From contig JAHBWH010000042.1 of assembly GCA_019637115.1 (NCBI GenBank), forward strand, positions 1 to 50,861: a DNA stretch of 50,861 bases, in the 5' to 3' direction. A model generated the notes under the pieces. The model searched no databases. It was not told the DNA's origin and saw only the letters and a program-made list of their open reading frames with translations. The stretch is from Myxococcales bacterium. Lineage in GTDB: Bacteria; Myxococcota_A; Polyangia; Polyangiales; Houyiibacteriaceae. Of this stretch, positions 29,757 to 37,954 are shown one piece after another (the stretch's first letter is position 1; each line of letters begins with the position of its first letter). A program made the position numbers and the translations under genes.

Positions 29757-30265
29757 AGGGGGCCTTGGAAAGAATGGTGGCTCCTTGGGGGAGGTGCCTC
29801 GTGGGCTCCTTGAGGGGGAGGTGCCTCGGCAGGGCCTCGGCAAGAATGGTGGCTCTTTGGGAGGGCGGAAAGATTGGTGGCTCCTTGGGAGGGCGGCTCC
29901 TTGGGAGGGCGGGGGGCCGCCTCGCGGCTCCTTGGGGGAGGTGCCTCGGGCAGGGCCTCGGCAAGAATGGTGGCTCCTTGGGAGGACGCCTGGGGCCTCG
30001 GCAAGAATGGTGGCTCCTGGGAGGGCGCCTTGGCTCCTTGGGAGGGCGCCTTGGGAGGACGCCTTGGGCCTCGGCAAGAATGGTGGCTCCTTGGGAGGGC
30101 GCCTTGGGCTCCTTGGGAGGGCGCCTTGGTAGCTCCTTGAAAGAGCGCCTTGGCAGGGCCTCGGCAAGAATGGTGGCTCCTTGGGAGGGCGCCCTGGGCC
30201 TCGGCAAGAATGGTGGCTCCTTGGGAGGGCGCCCTTGGCTCCTTGGGAGGGCGCCTTGGGAGGGC
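29757..30265. repeat. Noncoding repeat cluster with core AAGAATGGTGGCTCCTT
   Basis: The core begins at 29770, 29842, 29870 (AAGATTGG variant), 29963, 30003, 30076, 30166 and 30206. Between copies are shorter repeats such as CTCCTTGGGAGGGCGCC and GGGCCTCGGC. Spacing varies from 28 to 93 bp. This fills most of the 792-bp gap between the NtrC-type gene and the GH99-like lipoprotein. All frames stay open on the minus strand only because of repeat composition. No gene is called here. The unit is a close match to the prmC insertion repeat. Confidence 0.95.
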
Positions 30266-30466
30266 GGGGGCCGCGGCTCCGTGAACGGGGAGGCAGGTCC
30301 CGCATCCTCGGTGAAGACCATCAGCGTTGGGCAGGAGCGCGCTCCTCGAGGTCACGGTTCCGACTGTGACCACGCCGCATTGCAGCTCGTGCGCTGGTTG
30401 GAGAAACAAGAGAGACCGGCTGGTCACGACATTCTCGGCGCGGCATCCTCCGCGCCGGAGGTTCTG

Positions 30467-32020
30467 ATGACGCCGTTCGTTCGCCTCGTTCTCCTCGCCT
30501 CGCTCCTCGGCTGCGCCTCTCCGGAGCGCCCGGAACCTGGCGGCGCGGATGTCGGCGCGCGTCCTGGCGAGGACGGTGGCACCACGACCCCTCCCGATCG
30601 CGGGGACGCGGCCACCGCTTCGGACTCGGCGACACCAGACGGCGTCGACGCCTCGACCACGGACGTGGTCGACGCCGGGGCGGACGCCATGATGTCCATC
30701 GACGCGGGGCCTCGGCCCGAGTGCACCGTCGACACGGAGTGCGGGGGTGGCCGACGCTGCTTCGAGGGGAGCTGCCGCGACGAGTGCCTCTTCGGTGTCT
30801 ACTGCGCGCCCGCCACACCCTCGGGCCCGCACTGCCACTCCGGCGTTTGCGTGGAGTGCACGAATGATACGCACTGCACGGGTCGGCAGACCTGCGATGC
30901 CCGCCAGCGCCGCTGTGTCGATCGCCCAGTCGACACCTCCATCACGCGCTTCGGCATCTTCTACGCGCTCTGGCACTGCCGCGCCGCGAACCGCCGCCCG
31001 ATCCTCGACATCACCCAGATCCTGGCCAACGGCGGCGAGACGCGCGGTGAGCTCTGGGGCAACTACGGCGAGTTCCATTGGTGGGGCGAGCCCGAGGGCG
31101 GTTACTACTGCCTGAGCAACGACGACCCGCTCCTCCGGCGGCACGCCGAGCAGCTTCGCGACGCGGGCATCGACTTCGTCTACCTCGACATCACGAACTG
31201 GAACTACGTCGACCCGCGCAGCGACGACACGCCGAACCTCATCATGCGTCCGCTCGATCGGATGTTGGAGGTGTGGAGCAGTGTGCCGGGGGCCCCCCGA
31301 ATCGTGCCCTGGGTGCCGGTCGTCGAAGGGGGCATAGACGCGAACCGTTTCACGGTCGATGCCGTGCTGACCCGGCTCGGGCGCTATCCCGGCCTCCAGT
31401 TCGTCTATCAGGGCAAGCCGCTCCTGCTGATCACCGTGAACGACCAATACCCCGTCAACACGAGCCGCGAGGCCGCGCTCGCGCGCGACTACACGATCCG
31501 CCGGATGTGGGTCTTCGAGATCGGCAACCCCGACTGGAGCTACCAGGAGCATTGTCGGCGCTCCCCCACGGACCGTACGCGGAAGTGCGACCAGAACGTC
31601 GCCCGCCGTGACGGCCGTATCGAGCAGATCCCGCTGACCTTCGCGTATCAAATGAACTACATGAGCAACGCGGAGCGCTCGACCCCACGCCACCAGGGGC
31701 TGACGTTCCGGCGGCAGTTCGAGACGGTGCTCGACAACCCCGAGACCCCGATCGTCACGATCACCGCCTGGAACGAGTGGGTGGTCCAGCGGCAACCCTG
31801 CACGAGCGACGTGACCTGCCCGTGCACCCGCTACGGCACGAGCGGCTGCTTCCTCGACCAGTACAACCTCGAGTACAGCCGCGACGCGGAGCCCGGTCGC
31901 AACCCGATGGGCGACTACTACTACCGGCTGATGCGTGAGTGCATCGCGCTGCATCGCTCGGGCGGCCGCTGCGACACGGCGAACGCGGGCAACCTCTGCT
32001 GCCGCGACTACGGGCCCTGA
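30467..32020 (+). CDS. Lipoprotein with GH99/WbsX-like TIM-barrel domain
   Basis: A 517-residue protein from ATG 30467, with a strong GGAGG box five bases upstream. The signal sequence ends in LLGC (C16). A Gly/Asp/Thr-rich acidic linker and a short Cys-rich, Dickkopf-like region reach about residue 155. The rest resembles GH99/GH71-like glycosidase or WbsX-type domains: FGIFYALWHC, HAEQLRDAGIDFVYLDITNW, and the strongly typical ITAWNEW near residue 440. The predicted role is glycan cleavage or binding at the cell surface. The substrate is unknown and catalytic residues are not assigned. Its 3' end is imperfectly duplicated at 32121-32145. Confidence 0.75.
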   Translation: MTPFVRLVLLASLLGCASPERPEPGGADVGARPGEDGGTTTPPDRGDAATASDSATPDGVDASTTDVVDAGADAMMSIDAGPRPECTVDTECGGGRRCFEGSCRDECLFGVYCAPATPSGPHCHSGVCVECTNDTHCTGRQTCDARQRRCVDRPVDTSITRFGIFYALWHCRAANRRPILDITQILANGGETRGELWGNYGEFHWWGEPEGGYYCLSNDDPLLRRHAEQLRDAGIDFVYLDITNWNYVDPRSDDTPNLIMRPLDRMLEVWSSVPGAPRIVPWVPVVEGGIDANRFTVDAVLTRLGRYPGLQFVYQGKPLLLITVNDQYPVNTSREAALARDYTIRRMWVFEIGNPDWSYQEHCRRSPTDRTRKCDQNVARRDGRIEQIPLTFAYQMNYMSNAERSTPRHQGLTFRRQFETVLDNPETPIVTITAWNEWVVQRQPCTSDVTCPCTRYGTSGCFLDQYNLEYSRDAEPGRNPMGDYYYRLMRECIALHRSGGRCDTANAGNLCCRDYGP

Positions 32021-32145
32021 AGGCCGTGAACGAAGCAGAAATCCGGGGCCTGATGGCATCGCCGCGCCCCGAGGGCCGACGCGAACGAGAGATGTAGCGC
32101 GATGGCCCTAAGGCATGGCCGCCCCGACTACGCGCCCTGAAGGCC
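32001..32145. repeat. Duplicated gene end: 32001-32025 repeated at 32121-32145
   Basis: Twenty-five bases spanning the stop codon of the GH99-like gene recur 120 bp downstream with two mismatches. The second copy lies at the upstream edge of the aminotransferase frame, where an apparent ATG at 32115 would place copied tail sequence at a protein N-terminus. This is a reason to prefer a later start for that gene. Confidence 0.7.
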
Positions 32146-32198
32146 CAGACGCTCGCGGTCCGGTTGACGCTTCCGCGTCGAGCCGCCACACGAGAGGG

Positions 32199-33488
32199 AT
32201 GCTCGGACAGTCGCTGCCGCGCCTCGTCACGCCCCCGCCGGGCGCGCGCTCTCGCGCGCTCGTCGACGTGCTCGCGCGGACCGAGTGCCCCGCGTTCACG
32301 GCGCGTCGCGCGCGGCGGGCCGAAGCCTCCGGCGCGCCGCAGGATCCGATCGTCTGGGCCGAGGCGCGCGGGAGCAACGTCGTGGACGCCGATGGGAACG
32401 TCTACGTCGACCTCACGAGCGGCTTCGGGGTCGCGGCGATCGGGCACGCGCACCCGAGGGTCCGCGAGGCGATCGCAGCGCAGAGCGAGCGGCTGGTTCA
32501 CGGGCTCGGAGACCTCCACCCGAGCGACGTGAAGATCGCCCTGCTCGAGCGCCTGGCCCAGCTGGCGCCGTGGGAGGGCGCCCGAGTCGTGCTCTCGATC
32601 AGCGGCAGCGACGCGGTCGAGACCGCGCTGAAGTCCGCCGCGCTCGCGACCAAGAAGCCCGGTGTGTTGGCCTTCGAAGGGGGTTATCACGGGCTCGGTC
32701 ACGGCCCTCTCGCGGCGTGTGGTTATGCGCCCGCCTTCCGGGCGCCCTTCGCCGCGCAGCTCAACCCCCACGTCCGCTTCGCGGCGTGGGACGAGCACGA
32801 CGCTGGGGCGGCGTTGCGTGCCGTGGACGCGGCGTGGAGTGATGACGTCGGCGCGGTGCTCGTCGAGCCCTTGCAGGGTCGCGGCGGCTGCCGCCCCGCC
32901 TCCCCGGGTTTCCTCGCGGGGCTGGCAGAGCGATGCCGCGAACGCGGCGCGCTGTTGATCGCCGACGAGATCCTCACGGGGCTCGGGCGGACTGGGGCGA
33001 CGTTCTGGTCGGTGGAGGCTGGGACCCTTCCGGACCTGATCTGCGTCGGGAAGGCGCTCGGGGGCGGGATGCCGATCAGCGCCTGCCTGGGTCGCGCCGA
33101 GGTGATGGCCGCCTGGGGCGCGTCCGACGGTGAGGCGATCCACACGGGGACGTTCTTTGGGCAGCCGCTGTCCTGCGCGGCAGCGCTCGCCTCGCTCGAC
33201 GTGCTGCGCGAAGAGGGGCTCGCAGCGCGGGCGGCCGAGGTGGGCGGGCGCTTCGCCGCGCGCCTCCACGCCGCGACGGGCCGACCTGTGACGGGCACGG
33301 GGCTGCTCCTCGGGGTCCGATTCGACGCGCCCGTGCTCGGGTTGGTCGCGCGCCTCCTGGGCCAGGGCTGGCTCACCTTGCCTGCCGGCGCGGACGCCCG
33401 GACGCTTCAGCTCGTGCCGCCGCTGAACATCGACGAGCCCCTGCTCGAAGCGTTCACCGCTGCGCTCGCGGCGGAGGTACGAGCGTGA
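32199..33488 (+). CDS. Class III PLP aminotransferase, first gene of a LuxE/LuxC operon
   Basis: A 429-residue protein from ATG 32199. The in-frame ATG at 32115 would add 28 residues coded partly by duplicated neighbour sequence; neither start has an ideal ribosome-binding spacing. Class III signatures are present: LTSGFGVAAIGHAHPRV, SISGSDAVETALKSA, FEGGYHGLGHG, the cofactor Asp in LLIADEILTGLGRTG, and the PLP lysine in CVGKALGGGMP. The family moves an amino group from an omega- or alpha-amino donor to an aldehyde or oxo acid. The stop overlaps the LuxE start (GTGA), so the three proteins are likely made together. Amination of a fatty aldehyde made by LuxE/LuxC is a plausible role (inference). 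Confidence 0.87.
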   Translation: MLGQSLPRLVTPPPGARSRALVDVLARTECPAFTARRARRAEASGAPQDPIVWAEARGSNVVDADGNVYVDLTSGFGVAAIGHAHPRVREAIAAQSERLVHGLGDLHPSDVKIALLERLAQLAPWEGARVVLSISGSDAVETALKSAALATKKPGVLAFEGGYHGLGHGPLAACGYAPAFRAPFAAQLNPHVRFAAWDEHDAGAALRAVDAAWSDDVGAVLVEPLQGRGGCRPASPGFLAGLAERCRERGALLIADEILTGLGRTGATFWSVEAGTLPDLICVGKALGGGMPISACLGRAEVMAAWGASDGEAIHTGTFFGQPLSCAAALASLDVLREEGLAARAAEVGGRFAARLHAATGRPVTGTGLLLGVRFDAPVLGLVARLLGQGWLTLPAGADARTLQLVPPLNIDEPLLEAFTAALAAEVRA

Positions 33489-34543
33489 GCATTGGGGACA
33501 TGACCCGCGAGGAGCTCCACGCGCGCGTGGTTGGGCTCATCGACACGCTGGCGGACGGACGGCGGGACGATCTGGCCCGCGACGCCATGTTGGCCGCGCT
33601 CGTACGGCACCAGGCGACCCATGTGCCGCCGTTCGCTCGCTTGGCGCGCGTCCGCGGGATCACAGCCGCGCTCCCGACGGATGTCTTTCGATACGTCCGC
33701 GTCGCCGCGCATCCGGAGAAAGAAGACGTGCGAGTTTTTCGGACCAGCGGCACGACGAGCGGCGCCCGAGGCCAGCACCCCTTCCGGGACCTCTCACTCT
33801 ACGATCGGGCGGCGCGCGCGTGGGCCGCGCACATGCTCTTTCCGGAGGGGCCCATGCGGCTCGTGGTGCTCGCTCCCGATGAGCGCGCGGCGCCGGACTC
33901 CTCGCTCTCGTACATGCTCTCGCGCTTCGCCGAATGGTTCGGTACGGAGACGACCTTCTGCTGGCGGGACGACGGCCCCGACCTGGACGCCCTCGCGCAG
34001 GCGCTCACCATCCATGAGCCGGTCGCCCTCCTCGGGACGAGCTTCGCGTTCGTGCACGCCGAGGACACGCTCTCGCGGCCCTTCGTGCTCGCGCCGGGGA
34101 GCCGGATCATGCAGACGGGGGGATTCAAGGGGCGCACGCGCGAGGTCGAGCCCGACGAGATGCGCGCGCTCCTCGAGGCTCGCTACGGAGTTCCCGAGTC
34201 CCACGTGGTCGCCGAGTACGGCATGACCGAGCTCAGCTCCCAAGCCTACGAGACGACGCTGCGCGAGCCCGACGCCCCCCGGCGGCTGCGATTTCCGGGA
34301 TGGGTCCGCGTCTCCGCGGTCGACCCCGAGTCGCTCGCGCCGCTCCCTCCGGAGGTCGAGGGCCTGCTCCGCATCGATGACGCCGCCAACCTCGACTCGG
34401 TCGCGGCGCTGCAGACCGCCGACCTCGCGATCGTGCATGCCGACGGTTCGTTCACGTTGCGTGGGAGAGCGCCGGGCGCCGTGCCGCGGGGCTGCTCGCT
34501 GGCGGTCGAGGAGGCTCTCGCGCGCAGGGGGGAGCCATCGTGA
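33485..34543 (+). CDS. LuxE-like acyl-protein synthetase
   Basis: A 352-residue protein from GTG 33485, overlapping the aminotransferase stop by four bases (GTGA). It has the adenylate-forming signature VFRTSGTTSG near residue 84, GTSFAFVHAEDT, MQTGGFKGRTRE and EYGMTELSSQAY, as in LuxE (PF04443). LuxE activates a fatty acid as acyl-AMP and carries it as an acyl-enzyme to the LuxC reductase. The paired luxC-like gene follows at 34784. No luxAB luciferase genes are present here, so the complex is a general fatty acid reductase and not a light system. The 3' end has been multiplied in the following junction array. Confidence 0.87.
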   Translation: MSIGDMTREELHARVVGLIDTLADGRRDDLARDAMLAALVRHQATHVPPFARLARVRGITAALPTDVFRYVRVAAHPEKEDVRVFRTSGTTSGARGQHPFRDLSLYDRAARAWAAHMLFPEGPMRLVVLAPDERAAPDSSLSYMLSRFAEWFGTETTFCWRDDGPDLDALAQALTIHEPVALLGTSFAFVHAEDTLSRPFVLAPGSRIMQTGGFKGRTREVEPDEMRALLEARYGVPESHVVAEYGMTELSSQAYETTLREPDAPRRLRFPGWVRVSAVDPESLAPLPPEVEGLLRIDDAANLDSVAALQTADLAIVHADGSFTLRGRAPGAVPRGCSLAVEEALARRGEPS

Positions 34544-34740
34544 GCCGACGCCCCCTCCGCTCACGTCGAGGTGCCGTCGTCGCGTACCGCGACGCTCCCT
34601 CCGCTCACGTCGAGGTGCCGTCCCTGCGCTCACGTCGAGGTGCCGTCGTGATACCGCGACGCTCCCTCCGCACACGTCGAGGTGCCGTCGTGAGCCCTTA
34701 CCGCGACGCTCCCTGCGCTCACGTCCAGGTGCCGTCGTGA
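34540..34740 (+). CDS. Small relay reading frame between luxE- and luxC-like genes
   Basis: A 66-residue frame whose GTG overlaps the LuxE stop (GTGA at 34540-34543) and whose own stop overlaps another GTG (GTGA at 34737-34740). It is made of repeats such as RSRRGAVV and YRDAPSAHVEVPS. The last part (VSPYRDAPCAHV) mirrors the start of the LuxC-like protein, and the PS ending mirrors the LuxE end. It probably arose by tandem duplication of the LuxE/LuxC junction. It could act only by keeping ribosomes moving towards luxC. A peptide function is unlikely. Confidence 0.4.
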   Translation: MSRRPLRSRRGAVVAYRDAPSAHVEVPSLRSRRGAVVIPRRSLRTRRGAVVSPYRDAPCAHVQVPS

Positions 34741-34780
34741 GTGCCTCCCGCGATGCCTCCTTCGCTCACGTCGAGGTGCC
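34562..34780. repeat. Junction-derived tandem array between luxE- and luxC-like genes
   Basis: CACGTCGAGGTGCC or a one-base variant begins at 34562, 34606, 34631, 34673, 34720 and 34767, linked by copies of the CTTACCGCGACGCTCCCTCC segment that also opens the luxC-like coding region (34792 onward). Periods are 44, 25, 42, 47 and 47 bp, consistent with slippage or unequal exchange. Confidence 0.92.
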
Positions 34781-34787
34781 ATCGTGA
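34737..34787 (+). CDS. Second, 16-residue relay frame ending at the luxC-like start
   Basis: This frame starts at GTG 34737, overlapping the stop of the 66-residue frame, and ends at TGA 34785-34787, overlapping GTG 34784 of the luxC-like gene. It encodes VSASRDASFAHVEVPS. It completes an unbroken stop-start chain from luxE to luxC. Confidence 0.35.
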   Translation: MSASRDASFAHVEVPS

Positions 34788-36025
34788 GCCCTTACCGCGA
34801 CGCTCCCTCCGATCACGTCGGTGCGCTCGCCCGACGGCTGATGGCCCGTGCGCCCATCCCCCACGACGAAGGGTTCGGAGCCGGGACGTCGGCGGACCTG
34901 CTCGTCGATGCCGTGCGGAGAATCAGCCGTGATGCGGCGCTCGCGGAGGCGTTGGTCGAAGAGACGGGGCTCTCTGCGCCAATGGTACGTTGGGCGCTCG
35001 AGACGACGGCGGCTGGTATCACGAGCGACGCGCTCGAGCGCCTCCGCGATCACGCTGGGTTGCATCCCTTCGGGAAGGCGAACCGTGCGCGGCTCTCGGT
35101 GATCGTGCTCGCGGGGAACGTCTTCACCGCGTGCTTGAGACCGATGATCCTCTCGCTGCTCTACGAGGTGCCAGCGTTGGTCCGCACTTCGTCGCGGGAG
35201 TCGCTCCTGCCGCGTGCGTTCGCGGCCGCGCTTCCCGCGCCGTTCGCTGAGGCTTGCGGGGTCGTCTCGTTTCCGAAGGACGACGAGCTCGCGTGGGCAT
35301 CGCTTCTCGCGCACGCCGACAGCGTGCATGTGTACGGCGCCGACGAGACCGTGCGCGCCCTCCGAGCGCGCGCCCCAGCGCACGCGCGCTTCGTCCCGCA
35401 TGGCCACGGGCTCGGCGTCGCCGTCGCGCGGGGGCTCGAGCCTGGTGCGTCCTTCGACGGGGACGCGGCGCGTGCGCTCGCGCTCGACGTGGCGGCGTAT
35501 GATCAGCGGGGCTGCCTCTCGCCCCAGGAGCTCCTCGTGGTCGGCGGTCCCGAGGACGCCGAGCGTGCGGCGCTGCTCGTGCACGACGCGCTGGTCGAGG
35601 TGGGTCGAGATCTGCCGCGCGGGCCTTTGGCCCCGGACGTCGCTGGAGCCTCCGCTCGCTGGCGGGACACCGCCCTCGCGGTCGGGACGGTCCACGAAGG
35701 CGGCTCCCACGCGGTCGCGTTCGACCCGACGGGGATGTTGCCTTTTGGGCCGGGCTACCGACATCTGGTCGTCCGCGCGCTCCGAGACGACGCGGCCCTT
35801 CGCGCGCACCTCGCTTCCTATGGGCCCCACCTCAAGGCGCTCGGCCATCACGTGGGGTCGGCCGATGGCGACGCGCTCGCCGTCCCGTTGAGCTTCGCGT
35901 TCTTGCCGAGCGGCACTGCGCCGCGCGTCACCCCCTTCGGGCGGATGCAGACGCCGCCGCTCGACGCACCGCTCGATGGCTTCCCGCCGAGCGAGGGTTT
36001 TCTGACCTTCCTCGCGACCCGATGA
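34784..36025 (+). CDS. LuxC-like acyl reductase (fatty aldehyde-forming)
   Basis: A 413-residue protein from GTG 34784. The pattern PFGKANRARLSVIVLAGNVFTACLRPMILSLL followed by VRTSSRESLLPRAFAAAL is the nucleotide-binding region of LuxC (PF05893). LuxC reduces LuxE-bound or CoA-bound acyl groups to aldehydes with NADPH. The likely nucleophile is the Cys in DQRGCLSPQE near residue 244, as in the aldehyde-dehydrogenase fold. It forms an operon with the LuxE-like and aminotransferase genes, and its start is reached by a chain of overlapping stop-start codons through the junction array. The first dozen residues are the sequence multiplied in that array, so the true start could lie a little further in. 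Confidence 0.85.
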   Translation: MSPYRDAPSDHVGALARRLMARAPIPHDEGFGAGTSADLLVDAVRRISRDAALAEALVEETGLSAPMVRWALETTAAGITSDALERLRDHAGLHPFGKANRARLSVIVLAGNVFTACLRPMILSLLYEVPALVRTSSRESLLPRAFAAALPAPFAEACGVVSFPKDDELAWASLLAHADSVHVYGADETVRALRARAPAHARFVPHGHGLGVAVARGLEPGASFDGDAARALALDVAAYDQRGCLSPQELLVVGGPEDAERAALLVHDALVEVGRDLPRGPLAPDVAGASARWRDTALAVGTVHEGGSHAVAFDPTGMLPFGPGYRHLVVRALRDDAALRAHLASYGPHLKALGHHVGSADGDALAVPLSFAFLPSGTAPRVTPFGRMQTPPLDAPLDGFPPSEGFLTFLATR

Positions 36026-36038
36026 GGGCGCCTCGCGC

Positions 36039-36500
36039 TCACGCGCGGGGCTCCAATACGGCGGTGGGCTCCAACAGCCCTCGTGCGAGCGCGATCCCCA
36101 CGTCGAGGCCGTTGCTCATCAAGACCGGCCCTGCTCGGAGCGAGACCCGCACGGCTCGCCGCTGCAACACACGGTCGTGGCCACCTGCCGCGTAGAGCCC
36201 CGCCGAGACGTTGGCCCAAAAATGATACGTGTCCCCGAGTGGGTCACCGCCTCTCGCGTCGTCGGGGTGAAAGGGAGCGATGGCGCGACCGCGAGCGAGT
36301 CGCTCGCCCAGCGACATCGCGAACCGAGGGTCGTAGCCCGTGACCACGCCGACCGCGAGCCCGAGCGGATTCAGGCTCAAGCAGCCTGCGATGACGGCGA
36401 GATCGCCGAGGTCGTGCAGCGCGCGGTTCTTCCGATGCGTGTGGTGCGCCAGGTAGCGCGGCCAGTAGTCGTCGAGCGAGCTGCGAAGTGAGCGGAGCAT
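36039..36500 (-). CDS. Small membrane protein, possibly Mpo1/DUF962-like
   Basis: A 153-residue protein on the opposite strand, facing the luxC-like gene with a 13-bp gap. The N-terminus (DDYWPRYLAHHTHRKNRALHDLG) and the following hydrophobic segments resemble DUF962/Mpo1-like proteins, whose yeast member is a 2-hydroxy fatty acid dioxygenase. Several His residues of the type used for metal binding are present (H19, H20, H22, H29 approximately). The middle is less hydrophobic than usual, so the match is tentative. Proximity to fatty-acid genes makes a lipid role attractive but unproven. Confidence 0.55.
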   Translation of the reverse strand: MLRSLRSSLDDYWPRYLAHHTHRKNRALHDLGDLAVIAGCLSLNPLGLAVGVVTGYDPRFAMSLGERLARGRAIAPFHPDDARGGDPLGDTYHFWANVSAGLYAAGGHDRVLQRRAVRVSLRAGPVLMSNGLDVGIALARGLLEPTAVLEPRA

Positions 36501-36644
36501 GTGAGCCTCATGAGGATCGACCCAGGCCCACCGATCCGAGCCAGCGCCGTTGCAAGCGAGACGTTCGCCACGTGGGGCGGCATTCCCTGCAGGTGGCTCT
36601 CATGGGAAGCCGACGAGGTACCCAGCTCTGAGCCGAGGCACCTG

Positions 36645-36775
36645 CGAGCTGTGCCGAAGGCTCCGGGTTGCGAGCCGTGCCGAAGGCTGTGAGCTGCGCC
36701 GAAGGCCTGCGAGCTGCGCCGAAGGCCGCGAGCTGCGCCGAAGGCCGCGAACTGTGCCGAAGGCGCGAGCTGTGT
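36645..36775. repeat. Short tandem repeats, unit about 18-25 bp (CGAGCTGCGCCGAAGGC)
   Basis: About seven imperfect units with core GAGCTG(C/T)GCCGAAGGC occupy the 428-bp gap between 36500 and 36929. Bases 36776-36928 and 36501-36644 hold nothing that I recognise beyond a possible leader for the following gene. Confidence 0.9.
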
Positions 36776-36928
36776 CGCCTCGCGATGCCAGTGGACATCC
36801 TGCACGGCGCGTCTTGACGCATTTTGACATCAAGGGTGCCGATTGGGGCGAATCGATGTGTGCCGCGTTCGTCCTAGGTGTGCCGGCTCGTGGCCTTCGA
36901 GGGCGAGTCGGTCGCTTGGGGTGCGCTC

Positions 36929-37954
36929 ATGAACTTGAAATTACTTCGATTGTTGGGGATTTGGGGACCGCTCCTCTCGTTCGTCGTCGAGGCACAGCCG
37001 CGCGAGCTGCGTTCGGCGGAGCCGCCGCAGCGCGTCCTGGAGGTGCTCGGAGGTCCCGAGGACCGGGCGAGGGCGCTCGAGCGGCTCGAGGCGGAGCCGG
37101 CCCGCGGGGTGCTCTCTTGCGTCGAGGCGCTGCTCCAAGACCAGCGTCTCGGGGACGTCTCGGTGCTGCCGCAGCCGCCGAAGACGCTCCTCGAGGAGGA
37201 GGTCTTCGTGGTGCTCCGCGAGCGAGTCGCCGAGCGGCTCTCGCCGACGCGGCGCGCCTACGAACGGTGCCTGGCCAGCGGGGCGGCGCCAGCGAGCGCG
37301 GCCGCCGCAGGGCTCCAGGCGGACGCCTTCTCCCGACGCGCCGACGAGCTCGCCTCGCTCGCCACCGCCATCGACGGGACCAAGCACCGGGACGCGCACG
37401 CCGCCCTGCGGCGCTGGTTGGTCTCGGAGCGGACGCTCGCTCGCTGGGACGACCTGCAGGCCATCGCGTCCGCGGCCTACGGGCCGCTGCCGAGACCTCG
37501 CGGGCGCTTCGGCCATCTCTATTGGGTCTCCACGCCGCTCATCGTCTATCTCGCACAGACCGCGATCTCCGCGGGCCTGCTCGCGGCCGGCGCGGACTCC
37601 GGGGGCTGGCGCCCGAGCTCGACGTCGTACCGAGGCACGATCGGCTTCAGCCTCTCGAGCTTCGTGGGGACCATCGTGTCGGCGACCTGGCTCGTTCGCG
37701 CGCCGCCGCGCCGCTTCTGGCTGAGCGGTCTCCTCGTCGCGGCGTCCTTCGCGACCGGCGGCGCGATGCTCTTCGCCAGGGATCAGGGCCTGCGCGTGCT
37801 AGGCGCCAGCCTCTCGGTGGGGGCGGTCGGCAACCTCGGCGTCCTGATCGGGGGTCTGTTCATTCGGCGCATGCATCGAGAGCGCGCGGCTCGATGGGCG
37901 AGCTCGGGACCCGTCGCGCATGGAGGAGGCCTCGGATGGCGCGTTCGATTCTGA
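36929..37954 (+). CDS. Hypothetical membrane protein, paralog 1 of a tandem pair
   Basis: A 341-residue protein. I start at ATG 36929, which gives MNLKLLRLLGIWGPLLSF, a signal-like N-terminus; a start 17 codons earlier would precede it with polar residues. The N-terminal 180 residues look helical and soluble (probably periplasmic), with LSCVEALLQDQ and RAYERCLASG. The C-terminal part has four hydrophobic segments at about 205-330. The gene at 38104 shares these elements (LECIDALLREQ, LMRCAAAGV, four C-terminal hydrophobic segments), so the two are diverged paralogs. The family is not recognised. The stop codon abuts the inverted-repeat element. Confidence 0.72.
   Translation: MNLKLLRLLGIWGPLLSFVVEAQPRELRSAEPPQRVLEVLGGPEDRARALERLEAEPARGVLSCVEALLQDQRLGDVSVLPQPPKTLLEEEVFVVLRERVAERLSPTRRAYERCLASGAAPASAAAAGLQADAFSRRADELASLATAIDGTKHRDAHAALRRWLVSERTLARWDDLQAIASAAYGPLPRPRGRFGHLYWVSTPLIVYLAQTAISAGLLAAGADSGGWRPSSTSYRGTIGFSLSSFVGTIVSATWLVRAPPRRFWLSGLLVAASFATGGAMLFARDQGLRVLGASLSVGAVGNLGVLIGGLFIRRMHRERAARWASSGPVAHGGGLGWRVRF

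Noticed and set aside
29757..30265. Possible CRISPR array
   Set aside because: Copies vary in sequence and spacing, intervening sequences are themselves repeats, and no cas genes are present.
29675..32059. Minus-strand frame extending the NtrC-type protein to 1249 residues
   Set aside because: The extension runs through the repeat cluster and the antisense of the GH99-like gene; the true receiver domain begins at 29674.
33485..36025. Bioluminescence (lux) operon
   Set aside because: Only LuxE- and LuxC-like proteins occur; no LuxA/LuxB luciferase or LuxD is nearby.
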